NCBI RefSeq assembly: GCF_007565055.1
Contig: NC_044562.1
Coordinates: forward strand, 52,462,250 to 52,526,249
Direction: 5' to 3'
DNA: 64,000 nucleotides
Source of the DNA: Rhinopithecus roxellana
Taxonomy: Eukaryota; Chordata; Mammalia; Primates; Cercopithecidae
Shown: positions 35,056 to 47,404 of the stretch, in pieces
How the letters are laid out: each line of letters starts with the position of its first letter
Position numbering within the stretch: the first letter of the stretch is position 1
Translations under genes and position numbers: made by a program
Notes under the pieces: generated by a model
What the model was told of the DNA's origin: nothing
Databases searched by the model: none
The model's input: only the letters and a program-made list of their open reading frames with translations

Positions 35056-35765
35056 TTTTTTTTTTTTTTTTTTTAACTTAAGTTCAGGAGTACATGTGAA
35101 GGCTTGTTACATAGGTAAACCCACATCATGGGGGTTTGTTATACAAATTATTTTGTCACCCACATATGAAGCATAGTACCCATTATTTTTCTTAGTCCTC
35201 TCCCTCCTCTCACCTTCCACATTCCAGTAAGCCCCAGTGTGTATTGTTCCCCTCTATGTGTCCACGTGTTCTCATCACTTAGCTTCCACTTACAAGTGAG
35301 AAGATGTGGTATTTGGTTTTCTGTTCCTGTGTTAGTTTGCTAAGGATAATGACCTTTAGCTCCAGCCATGTTCTTGCAAAGGACATGATCTCATTCTCTT
35401 TTATGGCTGCATAGTATTCCATGGTGTATATGTACCACATTTTCTTTAGTCTGTCATTGATGGGCATTTAGGTTGATTCTATGTCTTTGCTATTGTGAAA
35501 GTACTGCAGTGAACAAATGTATGCATGTGTCTTTATGATAGAACAATTTATATTCCTTGGGGTATATACCCAGTAATGGGATTGCTGGGTTGAATGGGAT
35601 TTCTGGGTTGAATAGTGGTTCTGTTTTTAGCTCTTTGAGGAATTGTCACACTGCTTTCTACAATGGTTGAACTAATTTACACACCCACCAGTAGTGTATA
35701 AGCATTTCTTTTTCTCTGCAAGGGCTAATTTTTAATAATGTTGTTCATTTTGGTGATGGTGGGGA
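35056..35765 (-). mobile_element. 5'-truncated L1 (L1P-type), 3' end
   Basis: Begins with a 19-base T tract, the complement of the L1 poly-A tail, then the L1 3' untranslated end and the last part of ORF2 in reverse: 'ttcaggagtacatgtgaagg', 'gtccacgtgttctcatcact', 'ctgcatagtattccatggtg', 'atacccagtaatgggattgc'. The antisense reading of this segment includes the familiar C-terminal frame of ORF2 (35279-35467, 62 codons), truncated and non-functional. A short internal duplication of 'ctgggttgaat' lies at about 35584-35617. Confidence 0.95.
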
Positions 35766-37559
35766 GCTTTCTTCTTCTATCTATATTCTCTGCTATTATC
35801 ACTACATAATGGGGTATAAGCAACAAATGCCATGGAGGTAAAACTCTCCTAATATATGCACTTTCCTATCCCTGCAATGAAGAGAGAAGCAAAAATAAAT
35901 GTGTGTGTGATAGTTTCTACACAGTGAAGTTTTAGTGATTTCAGAAATGCTGGGCTTCTAGAGAACAAATAACCAAAAGGAAATTAGTATAGTTGACAAA
36001 TTGTTACTTAGTAGCCTGTGGCTCAGGCCTTCCATGGGCAAGTTGGCAGTAGGGGAAAGAGTACTCAGACTGATCATCGAGCAAAAGGGCACTGAGCTTG
36101 GCAGCTACCTGTTGGTAATAACGAAGTGCCTAAGAGGTACAAAATCCTTGCCTTTCCCTGTCAACTTCAGACCCTCCTTGCTGCATCCATGAAGTCTATG
36201 TCTAAAGCAAGTAGAGGCCAGCCTCCTCCTGGACCTAGAATAAAATGGGTCTCCTGAGGTCCCTCCAAACTTGGGGCAGCCAGTGTCACACCAGGCTTCA
36301 TGTGCTGCTCTCACCAGGTCTTACTGTCCCATTCCCTTTAACTCTCAGTCTTGTAGCTGTGCAAAAACTAGGAAAGAGGAAGTTCCAGGCCACATAATCA
36401 GATATCGTCTTATTTCACACAGCCACCCTTATTTGTAACCTACAAAGGGAAATGTGGCATTGATGGACAATGCTTTCACATACATTATTGAAAGAAAAAG
36501 CTTAAGTACTAAATTGTATTTTATGGGAAGGGAAACAGAGGAAGCTTGCAAATAACAAATGACTTTCAACAATGCAGCTATGTTTCTACTTTACTAGGCT
36601 CATTTGGAGGATAAAATAAATAAGACCTTGAAGCCAGTTTTGGAAATATATCAAATCATAGAACTGAAATGATCTAAACAAATGATGTATCTGTTAAAAA
36701 ACCTCATGGGATCCAAAAAGCTAATACTTTAAAGGTTAACAAGGTTACTTTGCTCATTAGGGTCTTCTCTCTTCTGCCAGAATATCTTGTCATAAAACCT
36801 CAACTACGCCAAATGTCTAAGGCTTAGAATTATCACTGCATCTGTTATGTGCTCTAGAGAATATCAAGGTTCTCAGACTTTCTCTCAGTGAAGTAAAATT
36901 AAGAATCCTGTGTTTGTTGTGAAGTTTAAAAAAATAAAAAGTATGATTCACTTCCTACTCAGACTCTAGTTTCTTTAAAAAGTAACAGTTGAACGCTTTT
37001 GCCCAGCCCATACTTCTTCTTTATTGTATGTTACATTCTATTGTTAATTAACAATAAGCATGTTCACAACGGGAAACTTTTGATGGATTCAATTTTAGAA
37101 TCAAGTTAACATGGAACTATTAAAACTTAGTACTAGAATCAGAGATCTGGAGTCCACTAGATGTATTAGCCACCCTAGAACTTCTAATTCAATGCAGAAT
37201 TAATTCTGAAATGCTCTCTGTCTTACACCAAACAACTAAAATTATTGTTTCTCCTCAAGTTTTAAGAAACGCAGAGTTTCAGCAAGAACCAAAACATCAG
37301 GGGAAAAAAAAATAAGAGAATCCCTTTCTACATGGTTTACTGATCATAAAATCACAATATGCCCCATTGCTTCTAATTGACTGCTCCTCAAGCATTTTCA
37401 CCAAGTTAGAGGGAAAATCAAGATGCAGAATTATTCAGGAGGCATTTTGGAAGTACACTAAAGGAAATGATAGTCTCATCGAAGTAAGAAGATGAACATT
37501 TTGATAAACAAATGAGTTATTTCTAAAGAGACAATTTACCTTTTAAATATGTACAATTG
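35766..37559. other. Unassigned sequence upstream of L1
   Basis: No gene or repeat recognised in about 1.8 kb. A short TG run lies near 35902-35910. Confidence 0.5.
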
Positions 37560-38579
37560 AGATACATTCCAAGATGGCTGAATAGGAACAACTCTGATCT
37601 GCAGCTCCCAGCATGATAGACACAGAAGACAGGCGATTTCTGCATTTTGCATTTCCAACTGAGGTACCTGGTTCATCACACTGGGACCGATTGGTCAGTG
37701 GGTACAGCCCACAGAGGGTGTGTTGAAGCAGGGCACGGCATCTCTTCACCCAGGAAGTGCAAGGGGTCAGGGGATTTCCCTTTCCTAGCCAAGGGAAGCA
37801 GTGACATACAGTACCTGGAAAAACGGGACACTCCCACCCAAATACTGTGCTTTTCCCTAGGTCTTAGCAACCAGCAGACAAGGAGATTCTCTCCTGTGCC
37901 TGACTTGGCAGGTCCCATGCCCACAGAGCCTTGCTCACTGCTAGCACAGCAGTCTGAGATCAGACTGTGAGGTAGCAGCCTGGTTGGGGGAGGGGCGTCC
38001 ACCATCGCTGAGGCTTGAATAAGTGAACAAAGCAACTGGGAAGATCGAACTGGGTGGAGCCCACCGCAGCTCAGCAAGGCCTACTGCTGTTAGACTCCAC
38101 CTCTGTGGGCAGGACATAGCTGAAAAAAAGGCAGCAGACAACTTCGTCAGACTTAAACGTCCCTGTCTGACAGCTCTGAAAGGAGCAGTGGTTCTCCCAA
38201 CATGGTGTTTGAGCTCTGAGAACAGACAGACTGCTTCTTTAAGTGGGTCTGACCCTCATGTAGCCTAACTGGGAAACACCTCCCAGTAGGGGCAGACAGA
38301 CACCTCATATAGGTGGGTGCCCCTCTGGAATGAAGCTTCCGGAGGAAGGATCAGGCAGCAATATTTGCTGTTCTGCAGCCTCCGCTGGTGATACCCAGGC
38401 AAACAGGGTCTGGAGTGGACCTCCAGCAAACTCCAGCAGACCTGCAGCTGAGGGACCTGACTGTTAGAAGGAAAACTAACAAACAGAAAGAACATCAATA
38501 TCAACAAAAAGGACATCTACACCAAAACCCCATTGTAGGTCACCAACATCAAAGACAAAAGTTAAATAAAACCATAAAG
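37560..38579 (+). promoter_or_regulatory. L1 5' UTR / internal promoter region
   Basis: In active L1s this region is an internal RNA polymerase II promoter, with an additional antisense promoter. The YY1-type motif caagatggc, which sets the L1 start site, is preserved at 37570-37578. CpG content is low compared with young L1 promoters, as expected after long methylation. Frames of 66-133 codons in it are not genes. Whether any promoter activity remains is unknown. Confidence 0.8.
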
Positions 38580-39590
38580 ATGAGGAGAAACCATAGCAGA
38601 AAAGCTGAAAATTCTGAAAACCAGAGAGCCTCTTTTCCTCCAAAGGATCGCAGCTCCTTGCCAGCAACAGAATGAAGCTGGCCGGAGAATGACTTTGATG
38701 AGTTGACAGAAGTAGGCTTCAGAAGGTCAGTAATAACAAACGTCTCTGAGCTAAAGAGGCATGTCCAAGCCCATCACAAGGAAGCTAAAAACCTTGAAAA
38801 AAGGTTAGACAAATGGCTAACTAGAATAAACAGTGTAGAGAAGACTTTAAATGACCTGATGGAGCTGACACCATGCACGAGAAGTTGGTGATACATGCAC
38901 AAGCTTTAATAGCCGATTTGATCAAGTGGAAGAAAGGGTATCAGTGATTGAAGAACAAATTAATGAAATAAAGTGAGAAGACAAGGTTAGAGAAAAAAGA
39001 GTAAAAAGCAATGAACAAAGCTTCCAAGAAATATGGGACTATGTGAAAAGACCAAATCTACATTTGATTGGTGCACCACAAAGTGATGAGGAGAGTGGAA
39101 CCAAGTTGGAAAATACCCTTCAGGATATTATCCAGGAGAACTTCCCCAATCTAGCAAGCAGGCCAACATTCAAATTCAGGAAATACCAAGAACATCATAA
39201 AGATACTCCTCAAGAGGAGCAACCCCAAGACACATAATTGTCAGAATCACCAAGGTTGAAATGAAGGAAAAAATGTTGAGGGCAACCAGAGAGAAAGGTT
39301 GAGCTACCCACAAAGGGAAACCCATCAGACTAACAGCAGATCTCTCTGCAGAAACCCTACAAGCCAGAAGACAGTGGGGGCCAATATTCAACATTTTTAA
39401 AGAAAAGAATTTTCAACCCAGAATTTCATATCCAGCCAAACTAGGCTTCATAAGTGAAGGAGAAATAAAAATTTTTACAGACAAGCAAATGCTGAGAGAT
39501 TTTGTCACCACCACACCTGTCTTATAAAAGCTCCTGAAGGAAGCACTAAACATAGAAAGGAACAACCAGTACTAGCCACTGCAAAAACAT
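38580..39590 (+). pseudogene. L1 ORF1 remnant (RNA-binding protein), broken
   Basis: The start codon sits at 38580. In that frame stops occur at 38673-38675 (codon 32) and 38889-38891. A second frame then carries the coiled-coil and RNA-recognition portion, but has a stop at 38974-38976. A one-base loss near 39158 puts the rest in a third frame, so the frame opened at 39043 ends at 39237. C-terminal-domain DNA is still recognisable to about 39590. Family knowledge: ORF1p is a trimeric nucleic-acid chaperone that packages L1 RNA. No functional protein can come from this copy. Confidence 0.9.
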
Positions 39591-39654
39591 GCCAAATTGT
39601 AAAGACCATGGATGCTATGAAGAAAATGCATCAAAATAACCAGCTAACATCATA

Positions 39655-42600
39655 ATGACAGGATCAAATTCACATATAACAATTAACCTTAAATGTAAGT
39701 GAGCTAAATGCCCCAATTAAAAGACACAGACTGGCAAATTGGATGAAGAGTCAAGACCCATCAGTGTGCGGTATTCAGGAGATCTGTCTCATGTGCAAAG
39801 ACACACACAGGCTCAACATAAAGGGATGGAGGAAGATCTACCAAGCAAATGGAAAGCAAAAGAAAGCAGGGGTTGCAATCCTAGTCTCTGATAAAACAGA
39901 CTTTAAGCCAACAAAGATCAAAAGACACAAAGAAGGCCATTACATAATGGTAAAGGGATCAATTCAACAAGAAGAGCTAACTATACTACATATATATGGA
40001 CCCAATACAGGATCACCCAGATTCATAAAGCAAGTCCTTAGAAGCCTACAAAGAGACTTAGACTCCCACATAATAATAATGGGAGACTTTAACACCCCAC
40101 TGTCAATATTAGATCAATGAGACAGAAGATTAACAAGGATATCCAGGACTGGAACTCAGCTCTGCACCAGGCAGACCTAATAGACATCTACAGAACTCTC
40201 CACCCCAAATCAACAGAACATACATTCTTCTCAGCACCACATCTCACTTATTCCAAAATTGACCACATAGTTGGAAGTAAAGCACTCCTCAGCAAATGTA
40301 AAAAAAAAAAAAACAGAAATCACAACAAACTGTCTCTCAGACCACAATGCAATCAAATTAGAACTCAGGATTAAGAAACTAATTCAAAACTGCACAACTA
40401 CATGGAAACTGAACAACTTGCTTTTGAATGACTACTGGGTAAATAATGAAATGAAGACAGAAATAAAGATGATCTTTGAAACCAATGAGAACAAAGATAC
40501 AATGTACCAGAATCTCTTGGATGCATTTAGAGCAGTGTGTAGAGGGAAATTTATAGCACTAAATGCCCACAAGAGAAAGCAGGAAAGAGCTAAAATCGAC
40601 ACCCTAACATCACAATTAAAAGAACTAGAGAAGCAAGAGCAAACAAATTCAAAAGCTTGCAGAAGACAAGAAGTAACTAAGATCAGAGCAGAACTGAAAG
40701 AGATAGAGACACAAACAGAACTTCAAAAAATCAATGAATCCAGGAGCTAGTTTCCAGAAAAGATCAACAAAATTGATAGACCGCTAGCAAGACTAATAAG
40801 AAAAGAGAAGGATCAAATAGATGCAACAAAAAATGATAAGGGGGATATCACCACCTATCCCACAGAAATACAAACTACCATCAGAGAATACTGTAAACAC
40901 CTCTACACAAATAAACTAGAAAACCTTGAAGAAATGGATAAATTCCTGGACACATACCCCCTCCCAAGACTAAACCAGGAAGAAGCTGAATCTCTGAATA
41001 GACCAATAACAGGCTCTGAAATTGAGGCAATAATTAATAGCCTACCAACCAAAAAATGTCCAGGACCAGAGGGATTCACAGCTGAATTCTACCAGAGATA
41101 CAAAGAGAAGCTGGCACCATTCCTTCTAAAACTATTCCAATCAATAGAAAAAGAGGGAATTGTCCCTTACTCATTTTGTGAGGTCAGGATCATCCCGATA
41201 CCAAAGCCTGGCAGAGACACAACAACAAAAAAGAATTTTAGACCAATATCCCTGATGAACACTGATGCAAAGATCCTCAATAAAATACTGGCAAACCAAA
41301 TCCAGCAACACATCAAAAAGCTTATCCACCACAAACAGGTCGGCTTCATCCCTGGGATACAAGGCTGATTCAACATGCACAAATTAATAAAATAATCCAT
41401 CACATAAACAGAACCAATGACAAAAACCAAGATTATCTCAATAGATGCAGAAAAGGCCTTCGACAAAATTCAAAAGCCCTTCATGCTAAAAACTCTCAAT
41501 AAACTGAGTATAGATGGAACATATCTCAAAATAGTAAGAGCTATTTATGACAAGCCCACAGCCAGTATCATAATGGGCAAAAACTGGAAGCATCCCCTTT
41601 GAAAACTGGCGCAAGACAGGAATGCCCTCTCTCACCACTCCTATTCAACATAGTGTTGGAAGTTCTGGCCAGGGAAATCAGGCAAGAGAAATAAATAAAG
41701 GGTATTCAATTAGGAAAAGAGGAAGTCAAATTGTCCCTGTTTGCAGATGACATGATTGTATATTTAGAAAACCCCATTGTCTCAGCCCAAAATTTCATTA
41801 AGCTGATAAGCAACTTCAGCAAAGTCTCAGGATACAAAATCAATGTGCAAAAATCACAAGCATTCCTATACACCAATAACAGACAGAGAGCCAAATCATG
41901 AGTGAACTCCCATTCACAATTGCTACAAAGAGAATAAAATACCTAGGAATCCAACTTACAAGGGATGTGAAGGACCTCTTCAAGGAGAACTACAAAACAC
42001 TGCTCGATGAAATAAAAGAGGACACAAACAAATGAAAAAACATTCCATGCTCATGGAAAGGAAGAATCTCTATTGTGAAAATGGCCATACTGCCCAAGGT
42101 AATTTATAGATTCATACTGCCCAAGGTAAGGTAATTTTTAGATTCAATGCCATTTCCATTAATCTACCAATGACTTTCTTCACAGAATTGGAAAAAACTA
42201 CTTTAAAGTTCATATGGAACCCAAAAAAGCCCTCATTGCTAAGACAATCCTAAGCAAAAAGAACAAAGCTGGAGGCATCACACTACCTGACATCAAACTA
42301 TACTACAAGACTACAGTAACCAAAACAGAATGGTACTGGTACCAAAACAAACATATAGACCAATGGAACAGAACGGAGGCCTCAGAAATGACACCACACA
42401 TCTACAACCATCTGATCTTTGACAAACCTGACAAAAACAAGAAATGGGAAAAGGATTCCCTATTTAATAAATGGTGCTGGGAAAACTCGCTAGCCATGTG
42501 TAGAAACCTGAAACTGGATCCCTTCCTTACACCTTGTATAAAAATTAATTCAAGATAGATTAAAGACTTAAATGTTAGACCTAAAATCATAAAAACCCTA

Positions 42601-43496
42601 GGAGAAAACCTAAGCAATTTCATTCAGGACATAGGCATGGGCAAAGAATTCTTGACTAAAACACCAAAAGCAATGGCAACAAAAGCCAAAATTGACAAAT
42701 GGGATCTAATTAAACCAAAGACTTCTACACAGCAAAAGAAACTACCATCAGAGTGAACAGGCAACCTGCAGAATGGGAGAAAATTTTTGCAATTTAGCCA
42801 TCTGACAAAGGGCTAATATCCAGAATGTACAAAAGAACTCAAACAAATTTACAAGAAAAAATCAAACAACCCCATCAAAAAGTGGGCGAAGGATATGAAC
42901 AGACACTTCTCAAAAGAAGACATTTATGCTGCCAAAAGACACATGAAAAAATGCTTATCATCACTGGTCATCAGAGAAATGCAAATCAATACCACAATGA
43001 GGTACCATCTCATACCAGTTAGAATGGCAATCATTAAAAAGTCAGGAAACAACAAGATGCTGGAGAGGATGTGGAGAAATAGGAATGCTTTTACACTGTT
43101 GGTGGGAGTGTAAATTAGTTCAACCATTGTGGAAGACTGTGGCAGTTCCTCAAGGATCTAGAACTAGAAATATCATTTGACCGAGTGATCCCATTATTGG
43201 GTATGAACTCAGAGGATTATAAATCATACTGCTATAAAGACACATGCACACGTATGTTTACTGTAGCACTATTCACAATAGCAAAGACTTGGAACCAACC
43301 CAAATGTCCGTCAGTGATAGACTGGATAAAGAAAATGTGGCACATACACACCATGGAATACTATGCACCTATATAAAAGGATGAGTTCATGTCCTTTGCA
43401 GGGACATGGATGAAACTGGAAACCATCATTCTCAGCAAATTATCACAAGGACAGAAAACCAAACATTGCATGTTCTCACTCATAGGTGGGAATTGA
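39655..43496 (+). pseudogene. L1 ORF2 remnant (endonuclease/reverse transcriptase), broken
   Basis: The expected start codon is at 39655, but a 2-base loss near 39683 leads to a stop at 39700-39702. The endonuclease segment then reads open at 39743-40120, including the GDFN active-site block at 40082-40093. A small deletion near 40113 and an A-run expansion (40300-40313) shift frame twice. Stops follow at 40748-40750 and 41366-41368. In the polymerase region the catalytic aspartate pair lies in a FADD block (41740-41751), in another frame from its upstream parts. A tandem duplication (42086-42144) adds another break. The usual terminal stop is at 43494-43496, giving about 3.84 kb, the normal gene length. 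Confidence 0.93.
42086..42144 (+). repeat. 27-bp tandem duplication inside L1 ORF2
   Basis: The unit beginning 'catactgcccaaggtaat' at 42086-42112 is repeated at 42113-42144 with an extra 5-base 'aaggt' echo. The L1 consensus has one copy, so this is private to this locus or its lineage. Confidence 0.9.
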
Positions 43497-43708
43497 ACAA
43501 TGAGATTACTTGGATACAGTGTGGGGAACATCACACACTGGGGCCTGTTGGGGGTTGAGGGGCTTGGGGAAGGATAGCATTAGGAGAAATACCTAATGTA
43601 AATGACGAGTTGATGGGCGCAGCTAACCAACATAGCACATGTATACCTATGTATCAAACCTACACATTGTGCACATGTACCCTAGAACTTAAAATATTAA
43701 AAAAAAAT

Positions 43709-44099
43709 CCTGCTACTTATACAATTTGAAAATCAGAAAGGGAAGAACAGAAAGACTTTATATTCCTTTCCACCAGAAATAACTGCTTTTAATACCTTTG
43801 TGTACTTCCATCTGCAGGTGTATTTTGAATTCAAAGGAAAATGGATCACACATGTTAAAGCTTTTGTTATGCAAATATTTCATATTATTTTAACATAAAT
43901 ATTATAATTTTACCTATAAAAAATGTACAATTATATCCAGCCCAAATTCATGCCCTTGTTATGATTTCAACATGTCCTGGCCAGAACACTGGTTTAATTA
44001 TTTCACAGATCAAAAAGGAAAGCCTTCTAGCACAGAGACCTATCAACTCAAAGAACTACTCTCTTCAGGATAATTGCCAAGTGTCTGTATATAGTTTAA
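43709..44099. other. Unassigned sequence
   Basis: Nothing recognised between the L1 tail and the following LTR. Confidence 0.5.
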
Positions 44100-44527
44100 T
44101 GTTCTTATGAGTTGAACTCTGTAAAAATTCACACACTGGAGTTCTAACCCCCAGTACCTCAGAATGTGGTCTTATTTGGAAATAGCATTGTTGAGGATAC
44201 AGTTAAGATGAAGTTATAATGGAGTACTGTGGGCCCCTTAACCATTATGACTCATGCCTTTATATAAAGGGGAAATTTGGACACAGAGACATGCACACAG
44301 GAATATCATGTGAAGATTGGAATTATACTGCCATAAGCCAACGAGCTCTCAGAAGCTAGGAGAGGGGCCTGGAAAAGAACCTTCCCTAATGCCCTTGAAA
44401 GGAGCATGGCCTTGCCAACATCTTGATTTCAGACTTCTGGCCTCCAGAATTTTGAGATAATACATTTCTGTTGTTCTAAGCCCCCAAGTTTGTGGTACTC
44501 TGTTATGGTAGCCCCAGAAAACTCACA
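44100..44527 (+). mobile_element. MLT1-type LTR (ERVL-MaLR)
   Basis: A 428-bp LTR in MLT1 order: 'tgttcttatgagttgaact', 'ccagtacctcagaatgtgg', 'cttatttggaaatagca', 'aaatttggacacagagac', 'gatttcagacttctggcctc' and 'tttgtggtactctgttatgg'. No internal sequence follows, so it is probably solo. The flanking pentamers do not match, so the edges or the TSD are decayed. Confidence 0.9.
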
Positions 44528-46080
44528 GCTGTCAGACTTTTTAAAAAAACCTAAATTTTAGCACCCCTTTCACACATGATACAAGCTATTAAAGCAAAGA
44601 AAGACTCGTGAAACAGAGGCATGACCATGTACCCTTCTCATTCATTCACCTCCCTTACCCTCCTGTCACCTATGTACCCAGACCCCATGCCATCGTAGAG
44701 GTGATTTCACAAGGCAACCGACTTGCTGACTTTCTTAGCCCATGCTCTCTATAAAGGGAAAGCACAGCCAGCCTTTCATGTGGGCCCCATTGGCTACCTG
44801 GCTATAAGAAGCTCACCCTTCATTGTAAATTTTCTTGTCTGACTTCGTTGGGAAGTTAATGTGTCATTTTACATGGACATGGGCCCCTAACCCTAGCAAA
44901 TTCCCTTTCCTTTGCCCAAAAGAACTGAAATTCTCTCTACAAAGCCAATAAGAGCCTTTCATCTATGGTGGCCTATGAAAGAAATTACTCCCTCCTGACA
45001 TGCACACCCACTCACACTCACACACAAACACATACACACTCACACTATAGAAAATGTTCCAGTGGCATTAGTGTGTGCTCAGTGGTCTGGTAAGATGTTG
45101 AGAAAGTGGTGTGAGAGCAGACTAGCACAAGCTATTGAAGAACAGTGTATTTGAAAGACTGACAGAGTATATGCAGAAATAAAAGAAAGAGAATGATAGA
45201 AAGTAAAAGAATTGTGTTGTGTTACGAACTCAACAGACACTCTGTTGCTTGTTATAAGAAAACTGAAACTAATAAACTGAAACTGCAGGATATTTAGTAT
45301 GTGTGCCCTCTAGTTTAGGTTTGCTGGAATTTGACCAGTACTGTGTTTACAAATTGGCCCAACTTTTGTAAAAACCTCTTTGTTTCCCTTGCTCTCAAAC
45401 ATGTTATAAATTCATTAAATGGCCTAAGACTTTGTTGCTAATTTTCTCCAGTAAAAGATTATAAAAGGAGTATCTGAGGCCGAGGCCTCCAAGCAGGATT
45501 CAGTTGGGGAAGAAATGGTATTGATGATTCATCAGCCTCTAAGTTGCTAAAGTATCATATTGGATACCGGCAACCTGATGACCAGATCATACTTGAAGTT
45601 AGCATCAGTTCTGAGCACAAAGTTAAGTGGATCTTTAAGGATGTCTTATAAACCCAAGGCCATGAGCAAGTATGACTTGGTCAGAGTGAAGAAAGGACAG
45701 GAGATTCTGAACCATGCACAATCTGCTTGCAGGACTGCTTTCTGCTAACAATCTCAATTCTGGGCATCTGAAATATGCTCAGATATGGCCAAGTAATAGT
45801 TCATTAAGTGGGAAAAATAGCATACAAAAATCAAATCTTCAGATAATTCAAGAAGCCCATTTTGGATAATACATTTGATGCTCTGTATTTTTTCTTTTCA
45901 CCCTGTAAAAATAATCTCTTTCCATCTAATGAGAGACTGGCAGAGAGGATAATGAGGAAAGCTAAAGAAATGCAGAATTTACAAACTAGATGGTCTGTCC
46001 CTGAACAATTGAATGTGCTGAGAATGTATCATTTCAGAAAGATTTTAGCATGGAAAATCCTAAAGACTCTATGTTTAGCA
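44528..46080. other. Unassigned sequence with CA-rich tract
   Basis: No gene recognised. A degenerate CA-rich tract lies at 45002-45045. Frames at 45560 (62 codons) and 45862 (73 codons) show no family signature; the second ends at the edge of the next transposon. Confidence 0.45.
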
Positions 46081-46422
46081 TAGTAAAGTGCTGCATAACA
46101 CTGTTTCAGTTAGTGATGAACCACATGTGTAATGGTGGTCCCATAAGATTATGATACTGAATTTTTAATGTACCTTTTCTATGTTTAGATACGTTTAGAT
46201 ACACAAATACCATTGTGTCACAATTGAATACAGTATTCAGTACAGTAACATGCTATATAGGTTTGCAACCTAGAAACAATAGGCTGTACAATATAGCCTA
46301 GGTATGTAGTAGGCTGTACCATCTAGGTTTGTGTAAGTGCACTCTATAATGCTTGCAAGGAAAAAATTGCCTAATGATGCATTTCTCAGAGTATATGTCC
46401 ATCATTAAGTGATACATAATTG
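46081..46422 (-). mobile_element. Tigger3/4-like non-autonomous DNA transposon
   Basis: About 342 bp with blocks of a non-autonomous Tigger element read in reverse: 'cactctataatgcttgcaag', 'tatagcctaggtatgtagta', 'cagtaacatgctatataggt' and 'gtggtcccataagattatga'. The right end reads '…gatacataattg' followed by TA, the mariner-type target. A small local duplication of gtttagatac occurs at 46184-46203. It has no coding capacity. Family assignment is from memory. Confidence 0.72.
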
Positions 46423-46834
46423 TATTTCTCAATTTAGAAAACATCAAGATTTTTCCTCTTTCAACTGATCCCTGGTTACAAACTCGTCATCCATGGAACT
46501 GGAAACCTGAGGAAATGTAAGGTGGGTATTAAAAAAAAATCATTTTTGTGGTATTAATATCCTCCAAGATTAAAGTAAAAGCATTTCCCACTTCATTCCA
46601 TCTTAAAATACAGTAGTGCATACCTGCTGAAACAATTTCCACCCTTCTACCTCTAAAAAAGTACTTAAAACAGTTACTTTGAAACTATTGGCAAGATCAA
46701 AATGGCCAGCCCTGTGATTCAGGGCATTGTGGGGCACCTAATCTCATTATTTGTCCTGCAAACATGTGAAACTCAGCACCCCAATATGAACCTCTTCCCC
46801 AAACACATTTTTTAAGTAAACTTTTCTTATTTTG
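46423..46834. other. Unassigned sequence
   Basis: Nothing recognised. Confidence 0.5.
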
Positions 46835-47109
46835 AAAAAAGTTGGGAAGATAGTACAGAGAGTTTCCATATACACAACACCCAGTTTCCCTTATTATTAA
46901 TATCTTACATTAGTATGATACACCTTCTACAATTAATGAACCAATGTTGACACATTATTAACTAAAATGCATACTTTAATCAGGTTTCTTCCATTTTTAC
47001 CTAATGTTCATTTTCTGTGTTAGGATCCCATCCAAGATACCATATTGCATGTAGTCATTACGTCTCTGCAGACTCTTCTTAGCTATGTCAGTTTCTCAAA
47101 TTTACCTTG
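46835..47109 (-). repeat. Old L1 (L1M-type) 3' end, segment 1
   Basis: 'gatagtacagagagtttcca', 'cagtttcccttattattaat', 'aatgaaccaatgttgacaca' and 'gatcccatccaagatacc' are blocks of an old L1M 3' untranslated region. An antisense Alu interrupts it at 47110. Confidence 0.6.
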
Positions 47110-47404
47110 TTTTTTGGTTTTGTCTGTTTTTTGTTTTTGAGACAGGGTCTCACTTTGTTACCCAGGCTGGAGTGCACTGGCATAATCATGGCTCATTGCA
47201 GCTTCAGTCTCCTGGGTCAAGTGATCCTCCTGCCTTAGCCTCCTTAGTAGCTGGAACTACAGGCATGCACCACCACACCCAGCCAATTTTTCTTAAATTT
47301 TTGTAGGGACGAGGTCTCACTATCCCAAACAACTGGGTTCAAGTGATCCTCCTGCCTTGGCCTCCCAAAGTGCTGGGATTACAGGCATGAGCCATACATC
47401 TGGC
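47110..47404 (-). mobile_element. Alu SINE, AluJ-like, inserted in L1M
   Basis: Antisense Alu from 'tttttgtttttgagacaggg' to 'catgagccatacatctggc'. Around 47325-47340 about 30 bp is lost or replaced ('cactatcccaaacaactggg'). The divergence indicates AluJ. Confidence 0.94.

Larger units (their letters stand above)
37560..43708 (+). mobile_element. Near full-length primate L1 (L1PA-type), inactive
   Basis: A 6.15-kb LINE-1 with all parts in order: a 5' untranslated region of about 1.0 kb starting near the usual first base, ORF1 remnant from 38580, a short spacer, ORF2 remnant 39655-43496, a 3' untranslated region with a G-rich tract (about 43543-43571) and 'gcacatgtaccctagaactt', then a short A tail. 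An intact copy would encode an RNA-binding protein (ORF1p) and an endonuclease/reverse transcriptase (ORF2p). Both frames here carry stops and frameshifts. The 3' end looks like an L1PA5-PA8-age subfamily, but that is a guess. No convincing TSD was found; 'tgtacaattga' before and 'atacaatttga' after are only similar. Confidence 0.96.

Noticed and set aside
40271..41368. Frames of 159 and 144 codons
   Set aside because: These are pieces of the broken L1 ORF2, annotated as one pseudogene and not as separate genes.
37560..43725. Possible TSD of the L1 (tgtacaattga / atacaatttga)
   Set aside because: The right-hand copy lies about 10 bases beyond the A tail and the match is imperfect, so I did not use it to fix the edges.
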